The notes: a model not told the origin generated them from the sequence alone. Numbered from the stretch's first letter, positions 36,213 through 44,685 are shown. The stretch is DNA of 64,000 nt from Acidicapsa acidisoli (GCF_025685625.1 NZ_JAGSYI010000002.1:992001-1056000), one strand, 5' to 3'. Translations and numbers: made by a program.

Positions 36213-37115
36213 TCAGCCCTCGATCTCTCGAGTGATCCGCTGCAAGGTTTCAGGCCCGATCTCAGGCATCGCGCCCGACTGCGAGGCGACATAGCTCCCC
36301 CAGCGGTTCCCTGCTTCGTTGAGCACGCTCAGGGAAGCGCCACGCAGCAGGTAGTGCGTCATGGCCGCTGTAAACGCGTCTCCAGCCCCGATTGTGTCCG
36401 CAACCTTGATCGGAATCCCGGGGTGTTCGTTCCATTCCGAACGGCCCACCAGCAAACTCCCCGTACCGCCCCTCGTAATTGCAACCAGCGCCAGACCAGT
36501 AAAGTGTTCCAACAACCGCTCAGCGCCCCCGCGCAAAGAAGCGGCAGTGGGAAAGCCGAGCAAATCCAGCACCAATTGGACTTCGGCATCGTTCATCTTC
36601 ATGACAGACGCCAGTTCCAACGATTCCCGCACAATCTCCGCACTGTAAAACGGCGCTCTCAGGTTCACATCGAAGATTCGCTGGCACTGCGGGCGCGTGG
36701 CCTTCACGAGCGCATGAATGGTCTGTCGCGACTGCTCGCTTCGTTGAGCAAGGGAGCCAAAGCAAACCGCGTCCGCCTGCGCCGCCTCGTTCAGCCAGCT
36801 TTTTGTCAGTTCAAAGAAATCCCACGCAACGGGTTGGTGGATCGTATAGCTCGGTTGACCGTCCTCCAGCTTCACAGTCACGCGGCCGGTTGCCTGCTCC
36901 GGGTCCACTTGCAACCGCGTGCAATCCACAGGAAACGGACGTAGCATTTCGAGCGCCCGCTCGCCCAATCCATCGCGCCCGATGCGGCTCAGAACTGTCG
37001 CGTGATTCCCCATACGCCCGGCCATGACGCTGTAGTTGGCCGGCGCTCCGCCCAATTGCGGACCCTCCGGCAGCATATCCCAAAGTAGTTCGCCGATCCC
37101 CAGGATGGTATACAC
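36213..37115 (-). CDS. PfkB-family carbohydrate kinase (fructokinase-like)
   Basis: The GTG at 37115, 7 bases after AAGGAAG, gives a 300-residue protein beginning MYTILGIGELLWDMLPEG; the open frame to 37172 is less likely. GGAPANYSV near residue 22 and DTIGAGDAFTAA toward the C-terminus are the two PfkB signatures, with the catalytic Asp in the second. Such kinases phosphorylate fructose or related ketoses with ATP. It is convergent with the aldo/keto reductase and near the GntR/LacI regulator, in keeping with a small sugar-use region. 2-keto-3-deoxygluconate or ribose remain possible substrates. Confidence 0.85.
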   Translation of the reverse strand: MYTILGIGELLWDMLPEGPQLGGAPANYSVMAGRMGNHATVLSRIGRDGLGERALEMLRPFPVDCTRLQVDPEQATGRVTVKLEDGQPSYTIHQPVAWDFFELTKSWLNEAAQADAVCFGSLAQRSEQSRQTIHALVKATRPQCQRIFDVNLRAPFYSAEIVRESLELASVMKMNDAEVQLVLDLLGFPTAASLRGGAERLLEHFTGLALVAITRGGTGSLLVGRSEWNEHPGIPIKVADTIGAGDAFTAAMTHYLLRGASLSVLNEAGNRWGSYVASQSGAMPEIGPETLQRITREIEG

Positions 37116-37220
37116 AAAATCTTCCTTGCAGCGTTCCGTGGCCGGAAGCGTCCTCAAGATTGTACGACCCAACCCTAAGCTTCAATCGGATTCCCACCTC
37201 AGAGCCATAACATCAAGAAA

Positions 37221-37240
37221 ATGACAAGCAAGCTTGACAT
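37221..37240. promoter_or_regulatory. Inverted repeat over a -35-like TTGACA
   Basis: ATGACAAGC (37221-37229) and GCTTGACAT (37232-37240) form an inverted repeat with 8 of 9 matches and a two-base centre. The right arm includes TTGACA at 37234-37239, with a possible weak -10 (TAAAGC) 17 bases on. It lies about 50 bases before the membrane-protein/XRE operon and may be the XRE operator. Confidence 0.45.
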
Positions 37241-37292
37241 GTCTAATCTTTTTATGTAAAGCTCAATTGTCATAAAGGAAAGGAAACACGTC

Positions 37293-37700
37293 ATGCAACT
37301 CTGTCGAAGGAATCTCAGTACCTACCAACGGCGCTCAATGCGCACCATCGAAATTCTGATGGGACTTTGTATCGCCCTCAGTATCGTCCTCCAGGCCATA
37401 CTGGAGCGACACAACCTCTCCATGGTCACGCGATACGGAATCGCAGTTCTTTCCATCGCCCCGGTGATCGCGACCATCATCGTTGTAGCCCGCTATCTAC
37501 GAGGCGAAAACGACGAGTATCTTCGCAACCTTGTCGTTGAGTCGATGCTGTGGGGACTGGGCATTGTGCTCGTCGCCGATACATTCTTCAGCTACGTTCA
37601 GCCCTACTCGTCCCTGATTCCCTTCGGCAACATCAGCCTGGATATCTTTATCGTTACCTCTTCCATCACCCTGGAAGTCAAACTTTGGGGGAACCGGTGA
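37293..37700 (+). CDS. Small multi-pass membrane protein of a membrane/XRE pair
   Basis: This 135-residue protein has three to four hydrophobic helices (around residues 20-37, 46-70, 85-103 and 112-128). AGGAAAGG precedes the ATG by 7 bases. It overlaps the XRE-type regulator by four bases (GTGA), so the two are translated together. Two-gene modules of this shape, a small membrane protein plus a YozG/Xre-like DNA-binding protein, are widespread, and the membrane protein often acts on its partner or as a sensor. The specific role here is unknown. Confidence 0.7.
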   Translation: MQLCRRNLSTYQRRSMRTIEILMGLCIALSIVLQAILERHNLSMVTRYGIAVLSIAPVIATIIVVARYLRGENDEYLRNLVVESMLWGLGIVLVADTFFSYVQPYSSLIPFGNISLDIFIVTSSITLEVKLWGNR

Positions 37701-37903
37701 AGAACCGACTTCGCGTCCTTCGCGCTGAGCGGCAATGGAGCCAGGCCGACCTTGCTCAAAAGCTAGAAGTCTCGCGACAGAGTGTCAACGCCATCGAAAC
37801 CGGCAAATTCGATCCCAGTTTACCGCTGGCATTTCGTTTGGCAAGACTCTTCGAAACCAGCATCGAGTCGATCTTCTCCGACGAACCAGAAACTATCTCA
37901 TAG
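37697..37903 (+). CDS. XRE-family HTH regulator (YozG-like)
   Basis: The GTG at 37697 overlaps the previous stop and yields 68 residues. The helix-turn-helix covers almost the whole protein: LRAERQWSQADLAQKLEVSR then QSVNAIETGKFDPSL, with the end at ESIFSDEPE typical of the small YozG-type group. It should bind DNA as a dimer and repress its own operon, possibly through the inverted repeat at 37221-37240. Co-translation with the membrane protein suggests a functional pair. No toxin-like protein is adjacent. Confidence 0.88.
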   Translation: MKNRLRVLRAERQWSQADLAQKLEVSRQSVNAIETGKFDPSLPLAFRLARLFETSIESIFSDEPETIS

Positions 37904-38055
37904 CAACCCAACCGGTCTATCGGAGTTGGCGTTGGCGATGATACAGACTTGATTCGTTTTGATTCGGGAATTAGGCAGGTATTGGTGACACTCCGCCCCG
38001 CTTCGCGATACTCTAGACAGTATTCTTGAAGTAAGACAAGAGAGGTACTCTAACG

Positions 38056-39000
38056 ATGCCAATCCAGCCTACGGAAAAAATCTGGCGTAATGGCCAGCTC
38101 ATTCCCTGGGAACAGGCGAATATTCACGTGATGAGCCATGTCGTGCACTACGGCTCCAGCGTATTTGAAGGAATCCGTTGCTACGGCCAGCCCTCGGGAG
38201 CAGCAGTCTTCCGTCTGCCTGAGCACATGCAGCGCCTTATCGATTCCGCGAAGATCTACCGTATGACCCTGCCCTACTCGCTCGATGAGCTCTGCGCAGC
38301 CGTCGTCGACGTCATCGAGAACAATGGCGTCGCCCCCTGCTACATTCGTCCCATCGCCCTGCGCGGATATGGCGAGATTGGCGTCAACCCCACAGGCTCG
38401 CCGATCGATGTTTTCATCGCCAACTTCCCCTGGGGCAAATATGTTGCAGGTGGACACGGCGGAGCGGACGTCTGCATCAGCAGCTGGAACCGGCTTGCGC
38501 CAAACACCATGCCCGCTCTGGCCAAGGCCGGCGCGAACTATATGAACTCGCAGCTCATCCGCATGGAAGCCGATATCAACGGCTATGCGGAGGGCATCGC
38601 TCTGGACGTCAATGGCCTGGTTTCCGAGGGCTCCGGCGAGAATGTTTTCGTAGTACGTAACGGCGTGCTCTACACCCCGCCGCTGGCCAACTCGGCGCTT
38701 TCCGGCATCACCCGCGACTCGGTGCTGACCATCGCCCGCCATCTTGGCCTGCCTGTGTTCGAGCAGTCGATTCCGCGTGAGCTGCTCTACATCGCCGACG
38801 AAGTCTTCTTCACCGGCACGGCTGCGGAGGTTTCGCCAATCCGCTCGATCGACCGCATTGTGATCGGGGACGGCAACCCAGGCGCTCTCACCAAACAGAT
38901 CGCCGATGAGTTCTTTGGCATCGCCAACGGACTCAAGCCCGACCGCTTCGGCTGGCTGACGCCGGTCAAGGTCGACGCCGTAGAACCTGTCAGTGCATGA
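38056..39000 (+). CDS. ilvE: Branched-chain-amino-acid aminotransferase
   Basis: This 314-residue fold-type IV PLP enzyme begins KIWRNGQLIPWEQANIHVMSH. It has HYGSSVFEGIRCY, the PLP Lys in AKAGANYMNSQ, the GLVSEGSGENVF substrate motif and FFTGTAAEVSPI near the end. These are IlvE hallmarks: it exchanges amino groups between glutamate and the 2-keto acids of valine, leucine and isoleucine. GAGAGGT lies about 12 bases upstream of the ATG. A strong terminator follows, so the gene is probably monocistronic. Confidence 0.95.
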   Translation: MPIQPTEKIWRNGQLIPWEQANIHVMSHVVHYGSSVFEGIRCYGQPSGAAVFRLPEHMQRLIDSAKIYRMTLPYSLDELCAAVVDVIENNGVAPCYIRPIALRGYGEIGVNPTGSPIDVFIANFPWGKYVAGGHGGADVCISSWNRLAPNTMPALAKAGANYMNSQLIRMEADINGYAEGIALDVNGLVSEGSGENVFVVRNGVLYTPPLANSALSGITRDSVLTIARHLGLPVFEQSIPRELLYIADEVFFTGTAAEVSPIRSIDRIVIGDGNPGALTKQIADEFFGIANGLKPDRFGWLTPVKVDAVEPVSA

Positions 39001-39023
39001 GCTTCTTGACAGATATCAAGTCG

Positions 39024-39056
39024 CAAAGGGATGAGCCATGGCTCATCCCTTTGTTT
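39024..39056 (+). terminator. Intrinsic terminator after ilvE
   Basis: A perfect 30-base palindrome (39024-39053) is centred on CCATGG. Its right arm runs into TTTGTTT, giving a strong GC-rich stem with a U-rich tail 24 bases after the ilvE stop. Confidence 0.85.
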
Positions 39057-39097
39057 CAAGGTAAACCCTGTCCAAATTATCTTCTCTGGAATATGGA

Positions 39098-39700
39098 ATG
39101 GCCAAGCAGCTTCATTACAACGCAGCCGAACACATAGCCGCGGATACCGCCGAGGACCCTTATCTTCGGCCGGCGTTCTCAATTCAAAACCGGATCATGC
39201 GACTGACCTGGAATATCTGCTGGCTACTCTTGTACCGGATTTCCCCACGTCCGTTCCATTCCTGGCGATCCATGCTGCTGCGGCTCTTTGGAGCGCAGAT
39301 GGGCCCGAACTGCCATTTCTATCCCGGCTCCAAGATCTGGGCCCCATGGAACCTGATCTGCGCCGATCAGGTCACTGCCGGCGATGGCGCAGAGATCTAC
39401 AATCCAGCACCCATGCACTTTGGATCGCATGCCATCGTCTCTCAGGGAGCCTACATCTGCGGGGCAACTCACGACTTCGATGATCGTGCATTTCCGTTGT
39501 TGGCGTACTCAATGGTGATCGGTTCCTATGCCTGGATATGCGCCCGCGCCTGCGTAGGTCCGGGAGTGCAGGTCGGCGAGGGAGCGGTACTTGGACTCGC
39601 CTCTGTCGCCTCCCGTGATCTGGAGCCATGGACAGTCTACGCGGGTGCTCCGGCGGTCAAGGTAAAGGACAGGAAGCAGTTTCTTCAGAATGAGCGTTAG
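39098..39700 (+). CDS. WcaF-like hexapeptide acetyltransferase
   Basis: This 200-residue protein has an N-terminal segment (SIQNRIMRLTWNICWLLLY) typical of colanic-acid-type acetyltransferases. The left-handed beta-helix follows from about residue 85, with imperfect hexapeptide repeats (IWAPWNLICAD, IVSQGAYICGATHD with its catalytic His, VGPGVQVGEGAVLG). WcaF-type enzymes O-acetylate polysaccharide units using acetyl-CoA. It lies before a bidirectional terminator and near nucleotide-sugar genes, in keeping with exopolysaccharide decoration. No strong ribosome site is seen before the ATG at 39098. Confidence 0.85.
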   Translation: MAKQLHYNAAEHIAADTAEDPYLRPAFSIQNRIMRLTWNICWLLLYRISPRPFHSWRSMLLRLFGAQMGPNCHFYPGSKIWAPWNLICADQVTAGDGAEIYNPAPMHFGSHAIVSQGAYICGATHDFDDRAFPLLAYSMVIGSYAWICARACVGPGVQVGEGAVLGLASVASRDLEPWTVYAGAPAVKVKDRKQFLQNER

Positions 39701-39738
39701 TCTCTCGCCCAATTCAACCCAATCTGTTCCCCCCAAAA

Positions 39739-39775
39739 AGAAACCGGCTCCAGAAAGCATCTGGAGCCGGTTTCT
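39739..39775. terminator. Bidirectional intrinsic terminator
   Basis: Perfect 15-base arms (39739-39753 and 39761-39775) enclose a seven-base loop. An A-run flanks the left arm and T-rich sequence the right, so it can end both the acetyltransferase transcript and the convergent BON-protein transcript. Confidence 0.85.
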
Positions 39776-39804
39776 ATTAACTTACGCAACTTGGGGCCGC
39801 GAGA

Positions 39805-41073
39805 TTAGTAGGGGCGATAGTAATAGCCCGGAGGCGGAGGTGGCGGAGGATATCCGTAAGGGTAGTATCCGCGACGATAGAGCGTTGGCCGCTGCGACGG
39901 TGGAGGAGCATTCGCCGCAAGGCGCATTGCCTCCTGCGAACTGACCGGAGTTACCGTCAGCGGATTGTTCAGGTGGAAGTCCATGAGCGCTTCCGCAGGA
40001 ATCCAGACCTGAGGTCCGGGAGTAGCGGCCGAGGCCGCCGTTCCGCCGACCGCGCCAGCTCCGGCACCGATGGCAGCACCGCCACCGCCGCCCACCGCGC
40101 CACCAATAATCGCACCGAGAAGCGCGCCGCCAAAGGCGTTACCGACTGTTCGCCCAGCTTTATTGGGGCCTTTCACGCTGAAGGGGTCTGAATCTAGCGC
40201 GTAGTTCCTGCCGCCAAGGTCGAGCGAATCAAGCTTCAGAGCCAGCTCGGGGCTGCCACCCAGCGCGCCAGATTTCTTCACATCGAGCACTTCCCCGTGG
40301 ATCGTTGCGCCGCGAGGAATCGCCAGCACTCCCGCCGCGTAGACATCGCGCACCACGGTGAACTCGATGGCCGTTCCATCCTTGGCCTTCTTGCTGCTCA
40401 ATGGTTCGCTGGTGCGAACCTTCAACAGAGTTCCTTTCACCAGAGTAACTGGCTCATGAGGAGGCTCCGGCATCTGCGCCACTTGGGGCTGTGGCTGCGC
40501 GTAGCCGCCTTGCGGAGGCGGCGGGTATCCGGGTTGAGCCTGTTGGTAGCCGGGTTGAGGTTGTTGATAGCCGGGCTGATAAGCCGGCTGCTGCGGAGCG
40601 GGCGCATTCTGTTGCGGGGCCTCGTTCCCATAAGCTGGAGCCGGTTGTCCCTGATCCGCATAATCGACCTGATCTTGGGGCTGCCCCTGTCCGTTCTGGG
40701 CAGTCTGCGGGTCACCGACTTTGAGATTGTTGACGACTTTGGTTACGCCAGGAACCTTCCCTGCGATCGACTCAGCCAATTGCCGGTTCGCAGCGCTGGC
40801 CGAGGTGCCGGACAGCGTTACTTCTCCCTGCACTGTCCCTGCGGTAATCCAATCGTTTTGGAGCGACGGCGCCGCATCCAGCGCATGCACGACGTCCATC
40901 TCGATCTGTCCATCGGTGCGTTGCCCTGCTGCGGCCGTATCCTGGGCCGCAGCTCCGCCATCCTGGGCCATCGCTAAGGGGCCGCTCAAAGTCATCAAGC
41001 CACCAAAGCTCCCAATCACGATAACCGCAGGCCAAATATTGCGAAACGTCTGGTTGGTCCCAATTCTGGTCAT
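39805..41073 (-). CDS. Secreted BON-domain protein with glycine-zipper and Pro/Gln-rich linker
   Basis: The ATG at 41073, behind GGAGGAACAGG, gives 422 residues; an ATG at 41130 is less likely. A hydrophobic export segment (WPAVIVIGSFGGLMTLSGPLA) ends near MAQDGG. A BON domain follows (about 55-115: QIEMDVVHALDAAPSL and VTKVVNNLKVG), then a Pro/Gln/Tyr-rich repeat, a beta-rich domain with KGTLLKVRTSEPLSSKKAKDG in part, and a glycine-zipper segment GGALLGAIIGGAVGGGGG. A Pro/Tyr-rich tail ends the chain. BON domains bind phospholipid membranes; the protein is probably periplasmic or outer-membrane associated. Its job is unknown. Confidence 0.75.
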   Translation of the reverse strand: MTRIGTNQTFRNIWPAVIVIGSFGGLMTLSGPLAMAQDGGAAAQDTAAAGQRTDGQIEMDVVHALDAAPSLQNDWITAGTVQGEVTLSGTSASAANRQLAESIAGKVPGVTKVVNNLKVGDPQTAQNGQGQPQDQVDYADQGQPAPAYGNEAPQQNAPAPQQPAYQPGYQQPQPGYQQAQPGYPPPPQGGYAQPQPQVAQMPEPPHEPVTLVKGTLLKVRTSEPLSSKKAKDGTAIEFTVVRDVYAAGVLAIPRGATIHGEVLDVKKSGALGGSPELALKLDSLDLGGRNYALDSDPFSVKGPNKAGRTVGNAFGGALLGAIIGGAVGGGGGAAIGAGAGAVGGTAASAATPGPQVWIPAEALMDFHLNNPLTVTPVSSQEAMRLAANAPPPSQRPTLYRRGYYPYGYPPPPPPPGYYYRPY

Positions 41074-41236
41074 GGTTTTTCCTGTTCCTCCGTCCCATGC
41101 TTCCGGAACGATCTCCACTGCTCTTGCCATTACTCTTAAATAGCGTACTTGGGCAAGAACCGCCAGTCTCTTAGACCCAGCTCAAATCGAAAAGTTCCGG
41201 CGAAAAATCCCGAAGTTGGAAAAGAAACAACTTGAC

Positions 41237-41992
41237 CTAAAGGCTCCCGATCGGCAAACGATCCCGATACTTCAACAGCAACCGAGCCAGATGCCGCGCG
41301 TCCCAGTAGCGCGGAAAAAACCGCTTGGGATCTGCCACGGTACGGTAGAACCATCCTAACCCCAGCGTATCCGCCCAGACCGGGATGCGCACCTGATCGC
41401 CGCTGAGAAATGCAATTGCGGCGCCAATGCAATGAATAGCCGGCCGGTACGACAGTTGCTGTTTCAAATACAGCCCCAGCCGCTCCTGCGTTCCCCCGCC
41501 GACCCCCAGAACAATGTGCCGGGGCCTTCGCTCCTCGATGCGCCCAAGCAGCTCTTCGTCACTGATCGTCTGGCCGTAGAGAGGCGCAAGATAGACGTCT
41601 TCGTTGGCGACATTCACGCCATTCTCGCGCAGCCAGCTTATATTCCGCTGCGCGCTCACAGCGGTGGGCATAACCCAGAATGTGCTCCCGCTCGCCTTGA
41701 AATCCGGCTCCTGCACAAGCGCCCGGAGGTACTTGAGGCCAGAAAGTTTGGGAATGCGATTGCGATCGATCAGGTTCCATAACAGCACCATGAAAGCGCT
41801 GTCGGCAATGGCGAAATCCGCCCCCAACAGCGCTTCCCGATAGCCCTTGTCAACAGCCAGATTCTTCAACGCCGGTGCGGCAGGCACAACTACGAGACCG
41901 CCGCACTGCGACACCTCATCAATTGCACCCTGGGCGTCGCCCACAAAAAAGCGAACGCCCAGAATCTGCTGGAACTGCGGAGTTGAACTCAT
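41237..41992 (-). CDS. WecG/TagA/CpsF-family glycosyltransferase
   Basis: I start at the ATG at 41992, behind TAGGAG, giving 251 residues; the open frame to 42076 is inside the upstream gene. The WecG-type fold is shown by a LGADFAIADSAFMV acceptor motif, VYLAPLYGQ, and HIVLGVGGGTQERLG with the following IGAAIAFLSG. Members transfer a sugar such as ManNAcA to a lipid-linked intermediate at the inner membrane. The gene lies 10 bases after the epimerase-like gene on the same strand, so both likely form an operon for a surface polysaccharide. Confidence 0.85.
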   Translation of the reverse strand: MSSTPQFQQILGVRFFVGDAQGAIDEVSQCGGLVVVPAAPALKNLAVDKGYREALLGADFAIADSAFMVLLWNLIDRNRIPKLSGLKYLRALVQEPDFKASGSTFWVMPTAVSAQRNISWLRENGVNVANEDVYLAPLYGQTISDEELLGRIEERRPRHIVLGVGGGTQERLGLYLKQQLSYRPAIHCIGAAIAFLSGDQVRIPVWADTLGLGWFYRTVADPKRFFPRYWDARHLARLLLKYRDRLPIGSL

Positions 41993-42002
41993 GGAAAGGC
42001 TC

Positions 42003-43004
42003 CTACTTGGTAGCAGTTGTAGCAACGCCGGCAAGCATTTGCTGTTCAATCCAGGCCATAGTTCTTTCCAGCCCATCGCGGAGTTTGATGCTGGGCTCCC
42101 AGCCTAAATACTGTTGGATTTTGGTGTTGTCGCTATTGCGGCCATTCACGCCCTTCGGCGCGCTCAAGTTATAGTGGCGCTTCAACTTGACGCCAGCCAG
42201 ATCTTCGGCTACGTCGACCAGTTGGTTGATGGTTACCAATTCGCTGGATCCGAGATTGATGGGCTCCAGGATGTCGCTGTGATAGATATCGACGACCCCC
42301 TTCGTGCAATCGTCGACATACATGAAGCTGCGAGTCTGATTTCCGTCGCCCCAGATTTCGATTTCATGCTTTCCCGAAATTTTGGCTTCCAGAACCTTGC
42401 GGCAGATGGCCGCCGGAGCCTTCTCGCGACCGCCCGTCCAAGTCCCGAGTGGGCCATACACGTTATGAAAGCGCGCCACACGCGTCTCCAGACCGTAGTC
42501 CTCGCGGAAATGCCGGCACATACGCTCGCTGAAGAGCTTCTCCCATCCGTAGCCATCTTCCGGCAGCGCCGGATATGCGTCTTCTTCCTTGAGCGCCACT
42601 ACGTTGGGATCTGTCTGCTTGTCACCGTTGTACACGCACGCCGAGGAAGAATAGAAGAATCGCTTCACACCCTGTTCACGCGCTGCCAGCAGCATGTGCG
42701 TGTTGGTCAACACACTGAGCATGCACAGAGCTTTGTTGTTTTCGATGAATCCCATGCCGCCCATATCCGCAGCCAGTTGAAACACTGCGTCAATTCCTTT
42801 TGCGGACTTCAGGCAGGCTTCTTTCTCCTGAAGATCCAGCACGAGACTCTCCGCAGCTGGATTTGTCTGGTACCACTCATCCAGAGGCTTCAAATCTACT
42901 GCACGTACACTCGCTGCTCCGTCTTCCAGGAGTTTGTTGACAAGATGGCCTCCGATGAAGCCGCCAGCTCCACAAACCAGAGCGCGCGCGCCACGAATCT
43001 GCAT
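42003..43004 (-). CDS. GDP-mannose 3,5-epimerase-like NAD-dependent epimerase
   Basis: This 333-residue extended SDR has GAGGFIGGH for NAD, and from LAADMGGMGFI to the NSDN motif it is collinear with plant GDP-mannose 3,5-epimerase. The plant catalytic residues C145, Y174, K178 and K217 align at a constant offset of 22 with C123, Y152, K156 and K195 here. GGREKAPAA, QTRSF and GRNSDN motifs are also kept. Such enzymes make GDP-L-galactose and GDP-L-gulose. manA lies 1.7 kb away and GDP-mannose is the expected substrate. AAAGGA precedes the ATG by about 11 bases. A related GDP-sugar specificity cannot be excluded. Confidence 0.88.
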   Translation of the reverse strand: MQIRGARALVCGAGGFIGGHLVNKLLEDGAASVRAVDLKPLDEWYQTNPAAESLVLDLQEKEACLKSAKGIDAVFQLAADMGGMGFIENNKALCMLSVLTNTHMLLAAREQGVKRFFYSSSACVYNGDKQTDPNVVALKEEDAYPALPEDGYGWEKLFSERMCRHFREDYGLETRVARFHNVYGPLGTWTGGREKAPAAICRKVLEAKISGKHEIEIWGDGNQTRSFMYVDDCTKGVVDIYHSDILEPINLGSSELVTINQLVDVAEDLAGVKLKRHYNLSAPKGVNGRNSDNTKIQQYLGWEPSIKLRDGLERTMAWIEQQMLAGVATTATK

Positions 43005-43255
43005 AGGCTAAGTAGTCCTTTCTTAGGTACAAGTGCTTAAGAATTTCTTATCCCCGGCGGCTTAGAGACACACAAGCGCTGGAGACGATCAGGCATAGTC
43101 GCGGAGGCAACTCAAAACCAAATTCCATGCCAAGGTACCTTTAAGTATACCAATTGACCAGAAAGCGGAATCCGGAACTTAGATACCTCAGAGAGCGTTA
43201 TGCGTTCAGTCCACGTATCGGCGGTTGAGAGCAATCGAAATCACTTCACCGCACA

Positions 43256-43828
43256 TCAGCGGTGAGCATGAATGCCGCGCAGATAGTATGTCGCGCCTAT
43301 CGTGAAGCCATTGGGATTGAGCGTATTTCTACCGAAATACTGGTCCACGAACTGGTACTCGTAGTCCCCGCGCGCGTACAGGGTCTTCCAGATTTTGTAC
43401 TCGCCTCCACCGCCAAACGCGTACATGGTGAAAGTGTCGTGCGTATAGAAAGGATTGCGTGAGGGAAAGTCGATACTGGCGATACCTATCAGCCCCTTGA
43501 CATACGGGCGAATTCCAAAAATAGGATGAGTGCGGTAAATCGCGCCACCCTTGATTGTGTCCTGGCGCATTCGCTGTAGCTCAGAAGGTTTGTCGGCAAA
43601 AATCGACGTGCCTTCTGCCTCCACGCCCAGACCGTGAAAGAGGTTGTAGTCCGCCCAGGCGGATACGCCGATCATTCGGCGACCCGAGCCATAATCCACA
43701 CTGTAATCTGAAACACCAGCGCCTACACCCAGGGGAAGGCCACCGATCTTGACCGCAGGGGCTACCTGGGCAAAAACGGGTAGGGTGGAGAGGGTTAAAA
43801 GTGCTGCCAGGACAAGCTTCGATCGCAT
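43256..43828 (-). CDS. Outer-membrane beta-barrel protein
   Basis: The ATG at 43828 follows AAGGAG by 7 bases and gives 190 residues: a clear signal peptide (KLVLAALLTLSTLPVFA, then Q), then alternating aromatic and hydrophobic strands. Segments such as MIGVSAWADYNLFHGLGVEAEG and GFTIGATYYLRGIHAH (ending near the C-terminus) fit an eight-strand OmpA/OmpX-type barrel. Many Terriglobia genomes carry such small barrels of unknown function. Helically phased TGCAAAGA repeats lie about 80 bases upstream. The open frame to 44041 is an artefact. Confidence 0.8.
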   Translation of the reverse strand: MRSKLVLAALLTLSTLPVFAQVAPAVKIGGLPLGVGAGVSDYSVDYGSGRRMIGVSAWADYNLFHGLGVEAEGTSIFADKPSELQRMRQDTIKGGAIYRTHPIFGIRPYVKGLIGIASIDFPSRNPFYTHDTFTMYAFGGGGEYKIWKTLYARGDYEYQFVDQYFGRNTLNPNGFTIGATYYLRGIHAHR

Positions 43829-43909
43829 TCGACGTCTCCTTGTGATTGCAGACCTCCTCCCCCGAGGCCGATCTTGGTAGAAGTGTACAACGACCCCTCC
43901 CGAATCCAA

Positions 43910-43938
43910 TGCAAAGAAATTGCAAAGACTTGCAAAGA
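43910..43938. promoter_or_regulatory. Three phased TGCAAAGA direct repeats
   Basis: TGCAAAGA occurs at 43910-43917, 43921-43928 and 43931-43938, at centre spacings of 11 and 10 bases. That is one helical turn each, so all copies face the same side of the DNA. They lie 82-110 bases upstream of the beta-barrel gene start. An activator or repressor site is possible, unconfirmed. Confidence 0.45.
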
Positions 43939-44057
43939 AAAGGGCTATGCCACATTTATCGGTAAAAATACATACAAAACTGCACACAATTTTATTTATT
44001 ATTCCCATTTTGGGAAACGCCATAACCGGAAGGATTTGCACGATCTGAGGTACAGTT

Positions 44058-44675
44058 TCAGTACAAATTTTGCCCTGCCTCTTCGTAGATAGCAGTCAGG
44101 AGGGCTGCAAGCGCTCGCACCCGGCCTTGTGCCAGATCTCGGGACCGGTTGAGCTGTAGTTTGCCGGGAAGAACCTCCAATGCCCGTTCCAGGACGGGAA
44201 CCACGTCCGAATAGGTTGCGAACCGGGTGTCTCTTCCAACCTTGACGAACGCTCGCAAAGCTCCGATTGCGCCCAGCTGTTCGAGAATATCGGCATCCCG
44301 CAGGACTACGGCCTCCGGAAGAATGGCGTGGTCGTTGGATTGATGCGTTCGGATCGACTCGGCCACCGCAGCCAGCTTTTCGCTAGGAAAACCCCAGCCA
44401 GACAGCAGTTCCCTGCTTTTTTCAATGGTGTAGGGGACATGATCCCATGCGGCGAGTTGGACAGGATCAGCGGGCCGGTGCCCAAGAAACACTCCCAGAT
44501 CGTGCATCCATGCAGCAGCGAAGAGCACGTCATCGTCGCAGTCTTCGCCTTCGGCAATTTGCCGCGCCAGCGCATATAGCCGCGGCTGATGGCCAAACTT
44601 GTCCGTTGGCGTTGCCTCCGCCCGGATGTATGCAATTACGGATTCGCGCCAACCGCCGCCCACCGGTTTCGTCAT
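44058..44675 (-). CDS. HD-domain protein
   Basis: This 205-residue protein has the HD signature: WMHDLGVFLG supplies the metal-binding His-Asp, a following RTHQSNDH region supplies further His residues, and DADILEQLG supplies the last Asp. It is similar to small stand-alone HD hydrolases with nucleotide or phosphate-ester substrates. Its ATG lies 10 bases after the manA stop on the same strand, so the two are probably co-transcribed. The substrate cannot be told from sequence. Confidence 0.85.
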   Translation of the reverse strand: MTKPVGGGWRESVIAYIRAEATPTDKFGHQPRLYALARQIAEGEDCDDDVLFAAAWMHDLGVFLGHRPADPVQLAAWDHVPYTIEKSRELLSGWGFPSEKLAAVAESIRTHQSNDHAILPEAVVLRDADILEQLGAIGALRAFVKVGRDTRFATYSDVVPVLERALEVLPGKLQLNRSRDLAQGRVRALAALLTAIYEEAGQNLY

Positions 44676-44685
44676 CTCAGCTCCA

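Noticed and set aside
37550-37903. XRE regulator starting at 37550
   Set aside because: The upstream part is inside the membrane-protein gene in another frame; the GTG at 37697 gives a normal 68-residue regulator.
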